Assembly: GCA_044507625.1 (NCBI GenBank)
Contig: JBIQJE010000016.1
Span: 1 to 64,000 of the forward strand
Direction: 5' to 3'
Length of the DNA stretch: 64,000 nt
From: Hyphomicrobium_A sp044507625
GTDB lineage: Bacteria > Pseudomonadota > Alphaproteobacteria > Rhizobiales > Hyphomicrobiaceae
Positions 1 through 11,010 of this stretch are shown here, one piece after another. The notes under the pieces are model-generated. The model was not told where the DNA came from, searched no databases, and saw only the letters and a list, made by a program, of their open reading frames with translations. Each line of letters starts with the position of its first letter. Position 1 is the stretch's first letter. Position numbers and translations under genes: made by a program.

Positions 1-16
1 CCCGCACAGAGGCCCC

Positions 17-913
17 ATGTCGATCCCCGATACGCCGCAGAGCGCCCTCGACGCGTTGCTCGCCACCCTCGACCTCGAGCCGCTGGAGGACAACCTCTTC
101 CGCGGCCCGCGCGGCATCGAGGGATGGCAGCGGGTATTCGGCGGCCAGGTGCTGGGCCAGGCGCTGGTCGCGGCGGCGCGCACGGTCGATCCGGAGCGGC
201 CGGTGCACTCGCTCCATGGCTACTTCCTGCTGGCAGGCGATCCCTCCCGCGCGATCGTCTACGACGTCGAGCGTATCCGCGACGGCGGCAGCTTTACCAC
301 TCGCCGCGTGAAGGCGATCCAGCACGGCCGTCCGATCTTCTCGATGAGCTCCTCGTTCCACAAGGCCGAGGCGGGCTTCGAGCACCAGTCCACCATGCCC
401 GAGGTGCCGTCGCCGGAGGCGCTGCCGAACCCGAAGGACGCGATCGCCGGGCACCTCGACGTCCTGCCCGCCGCCATGCGCAGCTATTGGAGCCGCGAGC
501 GCCCCATCGACATGCGCGTGCCGGATCTGTCCCGCTACCTCACGCGCGAGAAGAAAACCCCGCTGCAGAACATCTGGATCAAGGCCGCCGGGCGCCTGCC
601 CGATGATCCCATCGTGCACCAGGCGGTTCTTGCCTACGCGTCCGACTTCACGCTCCTCGACACCGCGCTCATTGCCCACGGCAAGCTCCTCTTCGATGTC
701 GACGTGCAGCTCGCCAGTCTCGATCACGGGCTCTGGTTCCATCGGCCATTCCGCGCCGACGAATGGATGCTCTACGTCCAGGACAGCCCGAGCGCGTTCG
801 GCGCGCGGGGCTTTTGCCGCGGCAGCATCTACACCCGTGAGGGCACATTGATCGCCTCCGTGGTGCAGGAGGGACTGATGCGCCAGCGTACGTCAGCCTT
901 CGTGCCCAGATAA
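17..913 (+). CDS. tesB: Acyl-CoA thioesterase II (double hotdog)
   Basis: This 298-residue protein has the length and layout of TesB: two hotdog halves, hydrolysing medium and long acyl-CoA to free acid and CoA in the cytoplasm. The first half has FGGQVLGQAL and SLHGYFLLAGD. The second has YASDFTLLDTAL, whose Asp is the expected catalytic residue, then LDHGLWFHRPFRADEW and a late VVQEGLMR containing the active-site Gln. The ATG follows AGAGGCCCC, an acceptable ribosome binding site near the window edge. It stops about 240 bases before glnK and looks monocistronic as far as the window shows. Family assignment is secure; the physiological substrate is not. Confidence 0.95.
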   Translation: MSIPDTPQSALDALLATLDLEPLEDNLFRGPRGIEGWQRVFGGQVLGQALVAAARTVDPERPVHSLHGYFLLAGDPSRAIVYDVERIRDGGSFTTRRVKAIQHGRPIFSMSSSFHKAEAGFEHQSTMPEVPSPEALPNPKDAIAGHLDVLPAAMRSYWSRERPIDMRVPDLSRYLTREKKTPLQNIWIKAAGRLPDDPIVHQAVLAYASDFTLLDTALIAHGKLLFDVDVQLASLDHGLWFHRPFRADEWMLYVQDSPSAFGARGFCRGSIYTREGTLIASVVQEGLMRQRTSAFVPR

Positions 914-1033
914 TAGGCATTCACTTTTGTATGCTGATCTATTAGGCAGAAAAAGTCGGGCCGCTTAGCCTTTGTGCACGGCGGCAAAGAGTTTTAGCAA
1001 GTAAAAACAGCCAGTTACCTCTGCTGATTTGAG

Positions 1034-1050
1034 TTGGCACGGGTCTTGAC
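1034..1050 (+). promoter_or_regulatory. Sigma-54-like -24/-12 element upstream of glnK
   Basis: TTGGCACGGGTCTTGAC matches the sigma-54 consensus closely: the -24 GG and -12 region have the correct 10-base spacing. The usual GC at -12 reads GA, so it is one base short of canonical. glnK-amtB operons of alphaproteobacteria are commonly NtrC/RpoN controlled, which supports it. A GC-rich palindrome GCACACGCGTGTGC follows at 1072-1085 in the leader. No clear NtrC site was found. Confidence 0.5.
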
Positions 1051-1155
1051 TCCGTTTGAGACGGCGGTCGCGCACACGCGTGTGCCGCAGGTCGAAACGA
1101 AGGCGCGTCGGTCGCTCCCTGGGGCGGCGTTGCGTCAGGGGAGATTGGGATCCGC

Positions 1156-1494
1156 ATGAAGTTGATCACCGCAATCATAAAGCCCTTCAAGCTCGAGGAG
1201 GTGCGCTCCGCGCTGACCGACCACGGGCTGCAGGGCATGACGGTCACGGAAGTCAAAGGCTACGGCCGGCAGAAGGGGCACACGGAGATCTACCGCGGCT
1301 CAGAGTACGCCGTGAACTTCCTGCCCAAGATCAAGGTCGAGGTCGTCGTCCCTTCCGGCGAGGTCGACAAGGCCCTCGACGCGATTCAGAGGGCCGCGAA
1401 AACCGGCCAGATCGGTGACGGAAAGATCTTCGTCTCCCCCGTCGACCACACCGTACGCATCCGCACCGGCGAGGCAGATGAGAACGCACTTTGA
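1156..1494 (+). CDS. glnK: PII nitrogen regulatory protein, GlnK type
   Basis: A 112-residue PII protein, the standard family length. PII trimers sense 2-oxoglutarate, ATP/ADP and, through uridylylation, glutamine. The T-loop segment EIYRGSEYAVNF contains the uridylylated Tyr51, and the C-terminal signature SPVDHTVRIRTGE is present. It lies 58 bases before amtB on the same strand, the classic pairing in which GlnK docks on and blocks the ammonium channel; that context is why I call it GlnK rather than GlnB. The ATG at 1156 is preceded by GGGGAGATTGG. Confidence 0.96.
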   Translation: MKLITAIIKPFKLEEVRSALTDHGLQGMTVTEVKGYGRQKGHTEIYRGSEYAVNFLPKIKVEVVVPSGEVDKALDAIQRAAKTGQIGDGKIFVSPVDHTVRIRTGEADENAL

Positions 1495-1552
1495 GCGGGC
1501 TTCACCCGCGCGCGCTTCACGCAAAGACAGGAAGGGATGGGGAGTTTTGGAA

Positions 1553-2866
1553 ATGCACCTCAACGCAGTGAGAAAATTGACAGTTTCCGCCTGTGCGGCG
1601 GCCGCCCTTTACGCCGGTTCGGCTCTGCCCACGTTCGCCCAGGACGCGGCTCCGACGCTCGACACCGGTGACACCGCCTGGATGCTGATCTCGACCGCCA
1701 TCGTCCTCATGATGTCGATCCCGGGACTGGCGCTCTTCTACGGTGGCATGGTGCGCAAGAAGAACGTGCTCTCCGTTCTGATGGCGACCTTCGCCACCGT
1801 GTGCCTCATGTCCGTTCTCTGGGTGGTCGCCGGCTATTCGCTGGCCTTCAGCGACGGCGGCGCCTACCAGCACTACATCGGCGGTCTCAGCAAGGCGATG
1901 TTCGCCGGTATCGGCAAAGATTCCCTGCAGGGCACCATCCCCGAGCTGGTCTTCGCCACTTTCCAGATGACGTTCGCCGCGATCACGCCCGCGCTGATCA
2001 TCGGCTCCATCGTCGACCGCATGAAGTTCTCCTCGTTGCTGATCTTCATGACGGTGTGGCTGTTCGTCGTTTACGTCCCCGTCTGCCACTGGGTATGGGG
2101 CGGCGGCTTCCTGGGCAATGATGGCGTGCTCGACTTCGCCGGCGGCACGGTCGTCCACATCAACGCCGGTATCGCCGGTCTCGTCGCGTGCCTCGTCCTC
2201 GGCCGTCGCTCGGGCTACGGCACCGAGAACATGGCGCCGTTCAACCTCGTGCTGACGGTTATCGGCGCTTCGCTGCTGTGGATTGGCTGGTTCGGCTTCA
2301 ATGCAGGCTCCGCCCTCGCCGCCAACGGCACCGCCGGTGCGGCCATGGCGGCCACGCAGGTCGCCACCGCGACCGCGGCGCTCGCCTGGATGTTCTCCGA
2401 ATGGCTCGTGCACGGCAAGCCGAGCGTGCTTGGCATCACGTCGGGCGCCGTTGCGGGCCTCGTTGCCATCACCCCGGCTTGCGGCTTCGTCGACGTGAAA
2501 GGCGCTCTCGTCATCGGCGCAGCCGCCGGTGTCGGTTGCTACATCATGTCGACGGGTGTGAAGAAGGCTCTCGGGTACGACGACAGCCTCGATGTCTTCG
2601 GCGTGCACGCCATAGGGGGCATCATCGGTGCCATCCTGACGGGCGTGTTCGCGGTCGAGGCGATCGGCGGCAAGTCCGGTCTCATCGAAGGCAACTTCGC
2701 CCAGGTGCCGATCCAGATCTACGGCGTGCTCGCCACGATCGCATGGTGCGCCATCGCCACCTTCGTGATCCTCATGCTGCTGAAGTTCACCATCGGCATC
2801 CGCGTCAGCGAAGCGGCGGAGGTCGAAGGCCTCGACGTCGCTCTGCACGGCGAGTCGGTGCAGTAG
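1553..2866 (+). CDS. amtB: Ammonium transporter
   Basis: The reading frame is open from 1415, but the ATG at 1553 gives a sensible protein of 437 residues beginning with a signal peptide (hydrophobic run ending AGSALPTFAQ), as for other Amt proteins, and does not overlap glnK. Eleven membrane segments are expected. Family features include TAWMLISTAIVLMMSIPGLALFYGG, cited here only by its positions 33-57, the conserved DFAGGTVVHINAG pore segment and the DVFGVHAIGGIIG segment carrying the second pore histidine. It transports ammonium across the inner membrane, with GlnK encoded just upstream as its gate. A terminator follows at 2950-2981. Confidence 0.96.
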   Translation: MHLNAVRKLTVSACAAAALYAGSALPTFAQDAAPTLDTGDTAWMLISTAIVLMMSIPGLALFYGGMVRKKNVLSVLMATFATVCLMSVLWVVAGYSLAFSDGGAYQHYIGGLSKAMFAGIGKDSLQGTIPELVFATFQMTFAAITPALIIGSIVDRMKFSSLLIFMTVWLFVVYVPVCHWVWGGGFLGNDGVLDFAGGTVVHINAGIAGLVACLVLGRRSGYGTENMAPFNLVLTVIGASLLWIGWFGFNAGSALAANGTAGAAMAATQVATATAALAWMFSEWLVHGKPSVLGITSGAVAGLVAITPACGFVDVKGALVIGAAAGVGCYIMSTGVKKALGYDDSLDVFGVHAIGGIIGAILTGVFAVEAIGGKSGLIEGNFAQVPIQIYGVLATIAWCAIATFVILMLLKFTIGIRVSEAAEVEGLDVALHGESVQ

Positions 2867-2949
2867 CCGCGAACCGCAGGCCGCGATCCGATGGGTCGCG
2901 GCCTGACGTTCTCCCGCGTGTGCGCTCTCCCCTTGGCGCACTCAAACTC

Positions 2950-2981
2950 GGCCCGGCGCCTCGGCGGTCCGGGTCTTTTTT
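2950..2981 (+). terminator. Rho-independent terminator of glnK-amtB
   Basis: A stem GGCCCGG/CCGGGTC, with a second CGCC/GGCG pairing inside the loop, is followed directly by six Ts. It sits 84 bases after the amtB stop and its T-run overlaps the stop codon of the convergent gene. A further hairpin (AGGCCGCGA/TCGCGGCCT) lies at 2878-2904 just after amtB. Confidence 0.8.
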
Positions 2982-3546
2982 ATGGCGTGATGCGGATCAG
3001 CGTGCGCCGTCGGATGGCGGCGAGGAGGCGCTCGAGATGCGAGCGCTCGAGGGCGATGCAGCCTTCGGTCGGCGTCAGCCCCGGACGGGCAACATGCAGA
3101 AATACCGCGCTGCCCCGGCCCCGGACGCGCGGAGTATCGTTGTGGCCGAGAATGACGACGAGATCATATTGTCCATCGCTCCGCCACATGTGTTCGGCAC
3201 TCGCCGGGTAAGGGTGGCGCACGGGGCGATTGTAGTTGCGGTCGGCCGGCGCATCGCACCATCCATCGTCCTGGCGCATCGGCGAGAGCAAAAGGGGGGT
3301 GCGCGGCCGCATTACGCGGTCGGGCCGGTAGAAAGCGGCGCGCAGCGGGAAATCGCCCACCGGGCTGGCGTTGTCGCCCTCCCGCTTGCCGACGCGCTTT
3401 CCCGTCTTCCCGAGGGCGCAGGGAAACCGCAGGTTGCCGTAGGTCAGGATGCCCCGTGTGTTTCGCGCCGACAGCGTTCTCACGACGATTTTAGGTGCCC
3501 GCCGCGATTTCCCGCCTAGTGTCTTCATTGGAGCTTCCCGGCGCAC
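2980..3546 (-). CDS. L,D-transpeptidase (YkuD-domain) family protein
   Basis: 188 residues ending in a YkuD catalytic motif: the conserved His lies in SAVFLHVARP and the nucleophile Cys in TPTEGCIALERS. Upstream the domain has the usual NLRFPCALGKTGKR and GDNASPVGDFPLR segments. Such enzymes form 3-3 peptidoglycan cross-links or attach lipoproteins, and are normally exported. No obvious signal peptide is visible; the N-terminus is short and basic, and an in-frame Met at residue 7 (3528) is an alternative start. This small YkuD type without a clear leader is widespread in alphaproteobacteria. It converges with amtB. Export and substrate are unproven. Confidence 0.85.
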   Translation of the reverse strand: MRREAPMKTLGGKSRRAPKIVVRTLSARNTRGILTYGNLRFPCALGKTGKRVGKREGDNASPVGDFPLRAAFYRPDRVMRPRTPLLLSPMRQDDGWCDAPADRNYNRPVRHPYPASAEHMWRSDGQYDLVVILGHNDTPRVRGRGSAVFLHVARPGLTPTEGCIALERSHLERLLAAIRRRTLIRITP

Positions 3547-3644
3547 GTGCTATCGCATCCGTCAGATAGAGCGGGTGTGGGCCGCGGCCAAGGTATTTGC
3601 GGCATGGAGCACCTTGATCGTTTGCGGGAGCGAAAGAAACCACA

Positions 3645-4331
3645 ATGAGCACGGCCCGACGCATCCTCATCGTCGATGATGACGAGGAACTGCGCGAAAC
3701 CCTGAAAGACCAACTCATCCTCCACGACGAATTCGAAGTGCAGACCGCCGGCACGGCCGCAAAAGGCATGGAGACGGCGAAGGCGGATCACTTCGACCTC
3801 GTCGTGTTCGACGTATCGCTCCCGGACATGGATGGCCGCGAGGCGGTGCGCCAGCTGCGCAGGTCCGGCTTCAAGACGCCCATCGTCATGCTGACGGGCA
3901 ACGTATCCGACGCTGATCAGATTCTCGGGCTCGATGCCGGCGCGAACGACTACATCACCAAGCCCTTCAAGTTCGCGGTACTGCTGGCCCGCATCCGCGC
4001 GCAGTTGCGCCAGCACGAGCAGAGCGAGGACGCCGTTTTCGCGATCGGCCCCTACACGTTCAAGCCGGCTTCCAAGCTCCTGATTACCGATAAGGGCACG
4101 AAGATCCGCCTCACCGAGAAGGAAACGTCGATCCTGAAGTATCTCTACCGGTCCGGCGACAAGGTCGTTTCGCGCGATACGTTGCTGCACGAGGTGTGGG
4201 GGTACAACGCCGGAGTGACGACGCACACGCTGGAGACGCACATCTACCGGCTGCGGCAGAAGATCGAGAAGGATCCTTCGAGCGCGGAGCTGCTCGTCAC
4301 CGAGACGGGCGGCTATCGCCTGGTACCCTAG
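3645..4331 (+). CDS. OmpR-family response regulator
   Basis: 228 residues: a receiver domain (about 1-120) followed by a winged-helix DNA-binding domain (about 130-228). Receiver residues are intact: acidic pocket DDD at 11-13, phospho-acceptor Asp56 in LVVFDVSLPDMDG, Thr84 and Lys106 in YITKPF. The output domain has LTEKETSILKYL and the recognition-helix region TLETHIYRLRQKIE. No histidine kinase gene is adjacent, so it is an orphan whose partner cannot be inferred here. The downstream gene encodes a cyclic-nucleotide-binding protein. The ATG is preceded by GGGAGCGAAAGAAACCACA. Confidence 0.93.
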   Translation: MSTARRILIVDDDEELRETLKDQLILHDEFEVQTAGTAAKGMETAKADHFDLVVFDVSLPDMDGREAVRQLRRSGFKTPIVMLTGNVSDADQILGLDAGANDYITKPFKFAVLLARIRAQLRQHEQSEDAVFAIGPYTFKPASKLLITDKGTKIRLTEKETSILKYLYRSGDKVVSRDTLLHEVWGYNAGVTTHTLETHIYRLRQKIEKDPSSAELLVTETGGYRLVP

Positions 4332-4525
4332 TGTCTTTCTCCACAAGGCATGTGCGCATCGTGTGGACTGGGCGGGCGCCTGTTGTGCGCCCGCAATAGC
4401 CCTCGACGGCGAATCAAACGAGATTATCGAGGGTTGCATGATCCCGGTTGGGCCGGGTGGCATGTGGAATGTCTGGTGGCAATTTGTAAACGGTAACGCA
4501 GCCCCAGCAGCACGAGCGGAACGCA

Positions 4526-5047
4526 TTGGAACTCTTCGCAGGACAACTGGCGGTGCTGCCGCTTTTCCGCGGTCTGACGCCTCTGCAGCTTGCAGCCATC
4601 GCGCGCCGTGCCGACCGTGTCTCCTACACGCCCGGCGCCACGATCATCGAGGAGAACGGACTGGCCGACGCGGCGATCCTGATCGTCGCGGGGGCCGCTG
4701 TCCGCGTGAGCGGCCCAGAATTGGTGACCCACGCGGAGGCGGTTGCGCCAGGCTCGCTGCTGGGCGAAGCGGCAATGCTGGTCGAGACCACCTACGGCTC
4801 GACGGTCGTCGCCCGTAGTCGCGTCCGCGCGGTGCACATTACGCGCGAAAGCCTGCACGAGCTGATATTGGAGGATCCGAGCCTCGCCGATCGCCTCATG
4901 CAGAACCTGGCGGACCGGCTGGCCCAGACGGCAGCCATCCTGCGGCGTGCCGACGAGTTCCTGGCCCAGGCGGAGCCCGCTGGCACGGAAAAGGTGGATG
5001 CCCCGGAGACCGCGAAAGATCCGGAGCCGCTGCAGGCCGCAGGCTAA
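4526..5047 (+). CDS. Cyclic nucleotide-binding domain protein without HTH
   Basis: 173 residues, essentially one cNMP-binding (CAP_ED) fold: the N-terminal helix LFRGLTPLQLAAIA, the beta-roll entry YTPGATIIEENG, and the phosphate-binding-cassette region PGSLLGEAAML. The Arg of a classical cassette is not evident (VETTYGSTVVARS), so ligand binding is uncertain. After the roll come only a helix and an acidic/Pro tail (residues 150-173), with no winged helix as in Crp/Fnr proteins. The start codon is TTG at 4526 with a weak GAGCGGA site. It could act as a stand-alone sensor or partner protein; function unknown. Confidence 0.8.
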   Translation: MELFAGQLAVLPLFRGLTPLQLAAIARRADRVSYTPGATIIEENGLADAAILIVAGAAVRVSGPELVTHAEAVAPGSLLGEAAMLVETTYGSTVVARSRVRAVHITRESLHELILEDPSLADRLMQNLADRLAQTAAILRRADEFLAQAEPAGTEKVDAPETAKDPEPLQAAG

Positions 5048-5065
5048 GGGCACGGCACGCGCGAC

Positions 5066-5102
5066 AAAAAAACGCCCAACCCCGGGGGGGAGGGGCTGGG
5101 CG
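5066..5102 (-). terminator. Rho-independent terminator reading leftwards (lolA side)
   Basis: Hairpin 5073-5102 pairs CGCCCAACCCC with GGGGCTGGGCG (one mismatch), and on the minus strand it is followed by seven Ts (5066-5072). It is therefore oriented for transcription coming from lolA, 240 bases upstream. A weaker minus-strand hairpin plus T5 lies nearer lolA at about 5270-5315, and a perfect 8-bp hairpin GGTGCCGG/CCGGCACC lies at 5123-5146. Confidence 0.7.
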
Positions 5103-5340
5103 TCGAGAGCGCTTTCGCGCGTGGTGCCGGGAGGGAAGCCGGCACCCCAGGCGGTGTCTTTCGGCTAGACGGGGGGCACTACCGATACAGGGTGACACCA
5201 CCTGACTGCTTTGAGTTAAGCGCAAAGCCGGGAACTTCAATAGTGGCGCGCCCCCCGCATCACAAAAATGTTACCAGCCGCTCGGGGGTTTTCCCCAGCG
5301 GGCTATTGCCAAGAGTCCGAACAGCCACAGTGGGCGATGT

Positions 5341-6105
5341 TCAGGGCGTCCCCAGCGGGCGGCCCATGGCCTGAATCTTGAACAAAGCGGCGTCGAGCTC
5401 CGCGCTCTTGGTGAGGTCGGATACCTGGACGCGGGTATCGAGGCCCTGCGCGTCCTTGGTTACCCATTCCTTGAGCTCGAGTGTGGGCTTGGTCGACATG
5501 AAAAGCTTGATCTGGCCAGGAGTGTCCGGGTTCTTGTCGACGATGCCGACAACCAGCAGATCCTCCGATTCCTGAACCTCCATGATGCGCGCATCGCGCA
5601 CGAGGTCGACATCGCTGCGCAGCAGCAGACGGAACGGCGTATCGTCCAGCGCGACCCGATCCTCGTTGTTGAGGTCGAGATCCTGGATTGCGAGATAGCG
5701 CCCGTCGGAAACCACCACCTGGCGCGAGGGGCGCGCATAGTCGAAGCGGAAACGCCCCGGGCGCTTCACATAGAACTTGCCGCGCATGCGCTTGTTGTCG
5801 GCGCTGGTCTGCACGAAATTGCCCTGCAAGGTGCTGATTTCGCTGAAATAGCCCGAAACCTTGTGCACCAGCTCGGTCTGATGATCGTTGAGAACGAGGC
5901 CCTCGCCGGGCTTATTGGGCGCAACCTGCGCGCTCCACGCGGAGCTCGAGCCTGCAACCGGCTCGCCAGCCTTAGGGGCAGCCGCCGGCATTGGCGCGGG
6001 AACGGCAATCGGCGGAGCGGCATCCTCTGCAACGGCACTCAGAGGCGCGGTGAAAAGGCCAAGCAATGCCACTGCCGCGATTGCGACTGTCCTCAGCTCC
6101 TGCAT
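5341..6105 (-). CDS. lolA: Outer-membrane lipoprotein carrier protein LolA family
   Basis: 254 residues with a Sec signal peptide (hydrophobic VAIAAVALLGLF, probable cleavage after AVA) and a Pro/Ala-rich linker to about residue 55. The LolA fold follows: VSGYFSEISTLQGNFVQ, GKFYVKRPGRFRFDY, VVVSDGRYLAIQD and the C-terminal VQVSDLTKSAELDAALF. LolA shuttles lipoproteins through the periplasm from LolCDE to the outer membrane. Gene order ftsK then lolA on the same strand is usual in Hyphomicrobiales. The linker makes it longer than enterobacterial LolA. Confidence 0.9.
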   Translation of the reverse strand: MQELRTVAIAAVALLGLFTAPLSAVAEDAAPPIAVPAPMPAAAPKAGEPVAGSSSAWSAQVAPNKPGEGLVLNDHQTELVHKVSGYFSEISTLQGNFVQTSADNKRMRGKFYVKRPGRFRFDYARPSRQVVVSDGRYLAIQDLDLNNEDRVALDDTPFRLLLRSDVDLVRDARIMEVQESEDLLVVGIVDKNPDTPGQIKLFMSTKPTLELKEWVTKDAQGLDTRVQVSDLTKSAELDAALFKIQAMGRPLGTP

Positions 6106-6235
6106 GGGCCCCCAAAGTCTCCCGAATCGCCCCGAAATTATGCCCTAGATAGGATATCCCTGCGCGCGCGGGAACACCCAGCCAGCACTCGTTGCCGAAC
6201 ATTACGTCTAGATGTTGACGGGTGGCTGTATGCCA

Positions 6236-8797
<2,562 letters not shown>

Positions 8798-8812
8798 TTC
8801 GAACGTACTCTG

Positions 8813-10030
8813 TTACGCAAGAACTACTACTAATCGTTCGAGCGCCTCGCTGACGGTCGCTACGTCACGGACCAACGCCAGGCGCAGGTAGTTCGCGCCT
8901 GGATTGGTCCCATCGCGTCCGGCTTGCGCCAGGAAGGCACCGGGTAGCACCTTGACACCAGCCCGTTGCCATAAGGTTACTGTTGCCTGACCGGCGCCGC
9001 CGAATTTGTCGACATCGAGCCAGAGGAAGAAACCGCCGGCCGGCCGGCGGTAACCGTAGCGCCCGCCGAGAATGCGGTCGCAGGCATCGTATTTCTCCCG
9101 ATACGCGGCGCGGTTCGCCTCGACGTGCGCTTCATCGGCCCACACCGCCGCCGAGACGTGCTGGGTCGGCCCTGGCATCTGCGGAGCGACCATGTTCCGC
9201 ATCTCCGCAAAGCTTTCGATGAACCTAGCGTCGCCCGCGCAGAAGGCAGAGCGCAGTCCCGGCAGGTTCGAGCGCTTCGACAGCGAGTTGAAGACGACGA
9301 GATTGGCGAACCGCTCCGGCGTTTGAGCCGCCACTTCCAGCGCGCCCGTTGGCGGCACGTCCGCGTAGATCTCCGAATAGCACTCGTCGAACAGCAGCAT
9401 GAAGTTATGGGTGCGCGCGAGCTCCAGCGCACGCGCGATGTAAGAGGCGCTGGCGACTACACCCTGCGGGTTTGCCGGCGAGCACAGATAAAGCGCAGCG
9501 GTGCGCTGAAGCAGCGCGCGATCCGCGGCCAGAGCCTCGAGGTCGGGCAGGTGTCCGGTCTCAACCGTCGCGTTGAGGTAGACAGGTTCTGCGTTGGTGG
9601 CGAGCGCGCCGCCAACGTAGGCGCTGTAATACGGATTGCACATCAGTACAGCGGGTCGGGAAATGTCCGCGCGCCGGCCGACCGCCGGGAAAGCCGCTAG
9701 GAACAGGCCTTCACGCGAGCCGTTGAGGGGAAGAATCTCCGCCTCGGGATCGGGCGCCGCAGCAGGACCGAACCGCCGCGCGGCCCACGCCGAGATCGCA
9801 TTGCGCAATGCCACTGTGCCGCGGATCGGCGGATACTGTCCGTAGCTCGACGCCGCCTCGAGAAGCTTTTCGACGACGAACGGCGGCATCGGCTCCCGTG
9901 GCTCGCCGATCGTCAGGTCGATGATGTCGGGAAGGCCGGGCGGCGCATCACCGAGCAGCCGGCGCAGTTGGGTGAAAGGTGAGAGCACGGCGCCGTTGGC
10001 GAGCGCGGAAAGGCCGGATGGCAGGGTCAT
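8813..10030 (-). CDS. Class I/II PLP aminotransferase, DapC-like
   Basis: 405 residues with a fold-type I aminotransferase layout: LPLNGSREGLFLAAF, the substrate/PLP segment CSPANPQG, the PLP-contact Asp in LLFDECYSEIYAD, and the Schiff-base Lys in FNSLSKRSNLPGLRS. The closest family by these motifs is succinyl-diaminopimelate aminotransferase (DapC-type), used for lysine and peptidoglycan precursor synthesis. Related alphaproteobacterial enzymes sit in this same place next to ftsK. The substrate is inferred, so no symbol is given. The stop lies 15 bases from the ftsK start, so the two are probably co-transcribed. Confidence 0.88.
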   Translation of the reverse strand: MTLPSGLSALANGAVLSPFTQLRRLLGDAPPGLPDIIDLTIGEPREPMPPFVVEKLLEAASSYGQYPPIRGTVALRNAISAWAARRFGPAAAPDPEAEILPLNGSREGLFLAAFPAVGRRADISRPAVLMCNPYYSAYVGGALATNAEPVYLNATVETGHLPDLEALAADRALLQRTAALYLCSPANPQGVVASASYIARALELARTHNFMLLFDECYSEIYADVPPTGALEVAAQTPERFANLVVFNSLSKRSNLPGLRSAFCAGDARFIESFAEMRNMVAPQMPGPTQHVSAAVWADEAHVEANRAAYREKYDACDRILGGRYGYRRPAGGFFLWLDVDKFGGAGQATVTLWQRAGVKVLPGAFLAQAGRDGTNPGANYLRLALVRDVATVSEALERLVVVLA

Positions 10031-10162
10031 GGCGATCTACCGAAAGGCGTGCGGACGCGAGAGTGCAGCCCGCTGCCAATAGCGGCGGGAAGCTCAAGCG
10101 TCTACGGGGTAGAAGGCCGTTCGTGAGCCGTTGGGCATGCCGCGCACGGAACGCGCGTTGGC

Positions 10163-10291
10163 TCAGACGTTCGCCGTGACCACGTCGTTTTCGACGACCG
10201 GGACACTGCTGCCCAGGCGCAGCGAGCCGGTGCAGGCGGACAGTTGAACGGCGACGGCGGCTAGCAGGACGGCAGCAAGAACTCGGTACAT
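10163..10291 (-). CDS. Tiny lipoprotein, unknown function
   Basis: 42 residues starting at ATG 10291, eight bases after a GGAG site. The N-terminus is a lipoprotein signal with hydrophobic core VLAAVLLAAVAV and lipobox LSAC, leaving a mature chain of about 23 residues. The frame is open further upstream (to 10474), but only this start gives a signal peptide. It resembles other very short alphaproteobacterial lipoproteins near ftsK; no function can be assigned. It ends about 130 bases upstream of the aminotransferase on the same strand. Confidence 0.65.
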   Translation of the reverse strand: MYRVLAAVLLAAVAVQLSACTGSLRLGSSVPVVENDVVTANV

Positions 10292-10529
10292 TACGCATCT
10301 CCGCGGCACGAAGGGGATAGGGCACAGGCGTTGCCTCGGAGGGTGAATAAAACTGGTTAAAAATTGGTGGACGGGCGCGCGGTTCGGAACCGTCTTTTCC
10401 CTTGCGCAACCAACTTGGTAGCCCATGACAGGAGCCCTCAGGGCAAGTGGGCCGGATGTTGAGGGCTGCGGCACGCGGCTGTCGGGCGGACGAGCGCGAC
10501 GGGAAATCCCCGGTGCGCTGGGCCAGCCT

Positions 10530-10991
10530 ATGCTCCGGATGATCCCCGGAGCCCAAGCCTTGCCAATCGTCGATTACGCCCGCTGTCTCCTCGCCATCGC
10601 TGAAACGGTGCACTGCTGGCTCTCGGCCATGACCGGGCTCGACGAGGCCCGCCGCCGCCGCCTCGCGAGCTACGCGGAAAAGATCGCCACCACCCTGGAG
10701 CATGCCGGGGAGGCGTTGCGCCGGCTGGAGGCCGCGCCCGGCGACCGGACGTCCCGCTCGCGCGCGGTGCGCGAGCTCGGCCGCATCAGCGGCTATATCG
10801 AGACCATGGTTGAGGCATTGGAGCACCAGCTTGACGGGCGCAAGCTCGCAGGGGTTAAAAGGCGGCTTGAGACGCTTCGGCCCGGGGAGCTTCACAAAAC
10901 CGTGGTGGCCGGCCGTAAGCCCATCGATATCGACCGCCTCGCCTCCGCCGAGGGCTATTTTCGCGCCCTCGCCGACGGCCTCAGAATGTGA
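10530..10991 (+). CDS. Hypothetical helical protein upstream of leuD
   Basis: About 153 residues from ATG 10530 (ATG 10539 and a longer start at 10425 are also possible). Strongly helical and charged: LDEARRRRLASYAEKI, LEHAGEALRRLEAAP, then VKRRLETLRPGEL. No membrane segment, signal peptide or catalytic motif is visible, and I do not recognise the family. It ends 19 bases before leuD on the same strand, so co-transcription is likely. The residue pattern and codon third-position GC match the neighbouring genes, which supports it being real. Confidence 0.6.
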   Translation: MLRMIPGAQALPIVDYARCLLAIAETVHCWLSAMTGLDEARRRRLASYAEKIATTLEHAGEALRRLEAAPGDRTSRSRAVRELGRISGYIETMVEALEHQLDGRKLAGVKRRLETLRPGELHKTVVAGRKPIDIDRLASAEGYFRALADGLRM

Positions 10992-11010
10992 AAGGCGCTG
11001 AAGGGCCAGC

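Noticed and set aside
4372..4394. Hairpin GCGGGCGC/GCGCCCGC after the response regulator
   Set aside because: No T-run follows, so it is not called as a terminator.
5123..5146. Perfect hairpin GGTGCCGG/CCGGCACC as a terminator
   Set aside because: No T-run on either strand; kept only as a note with the adjacent terminator.
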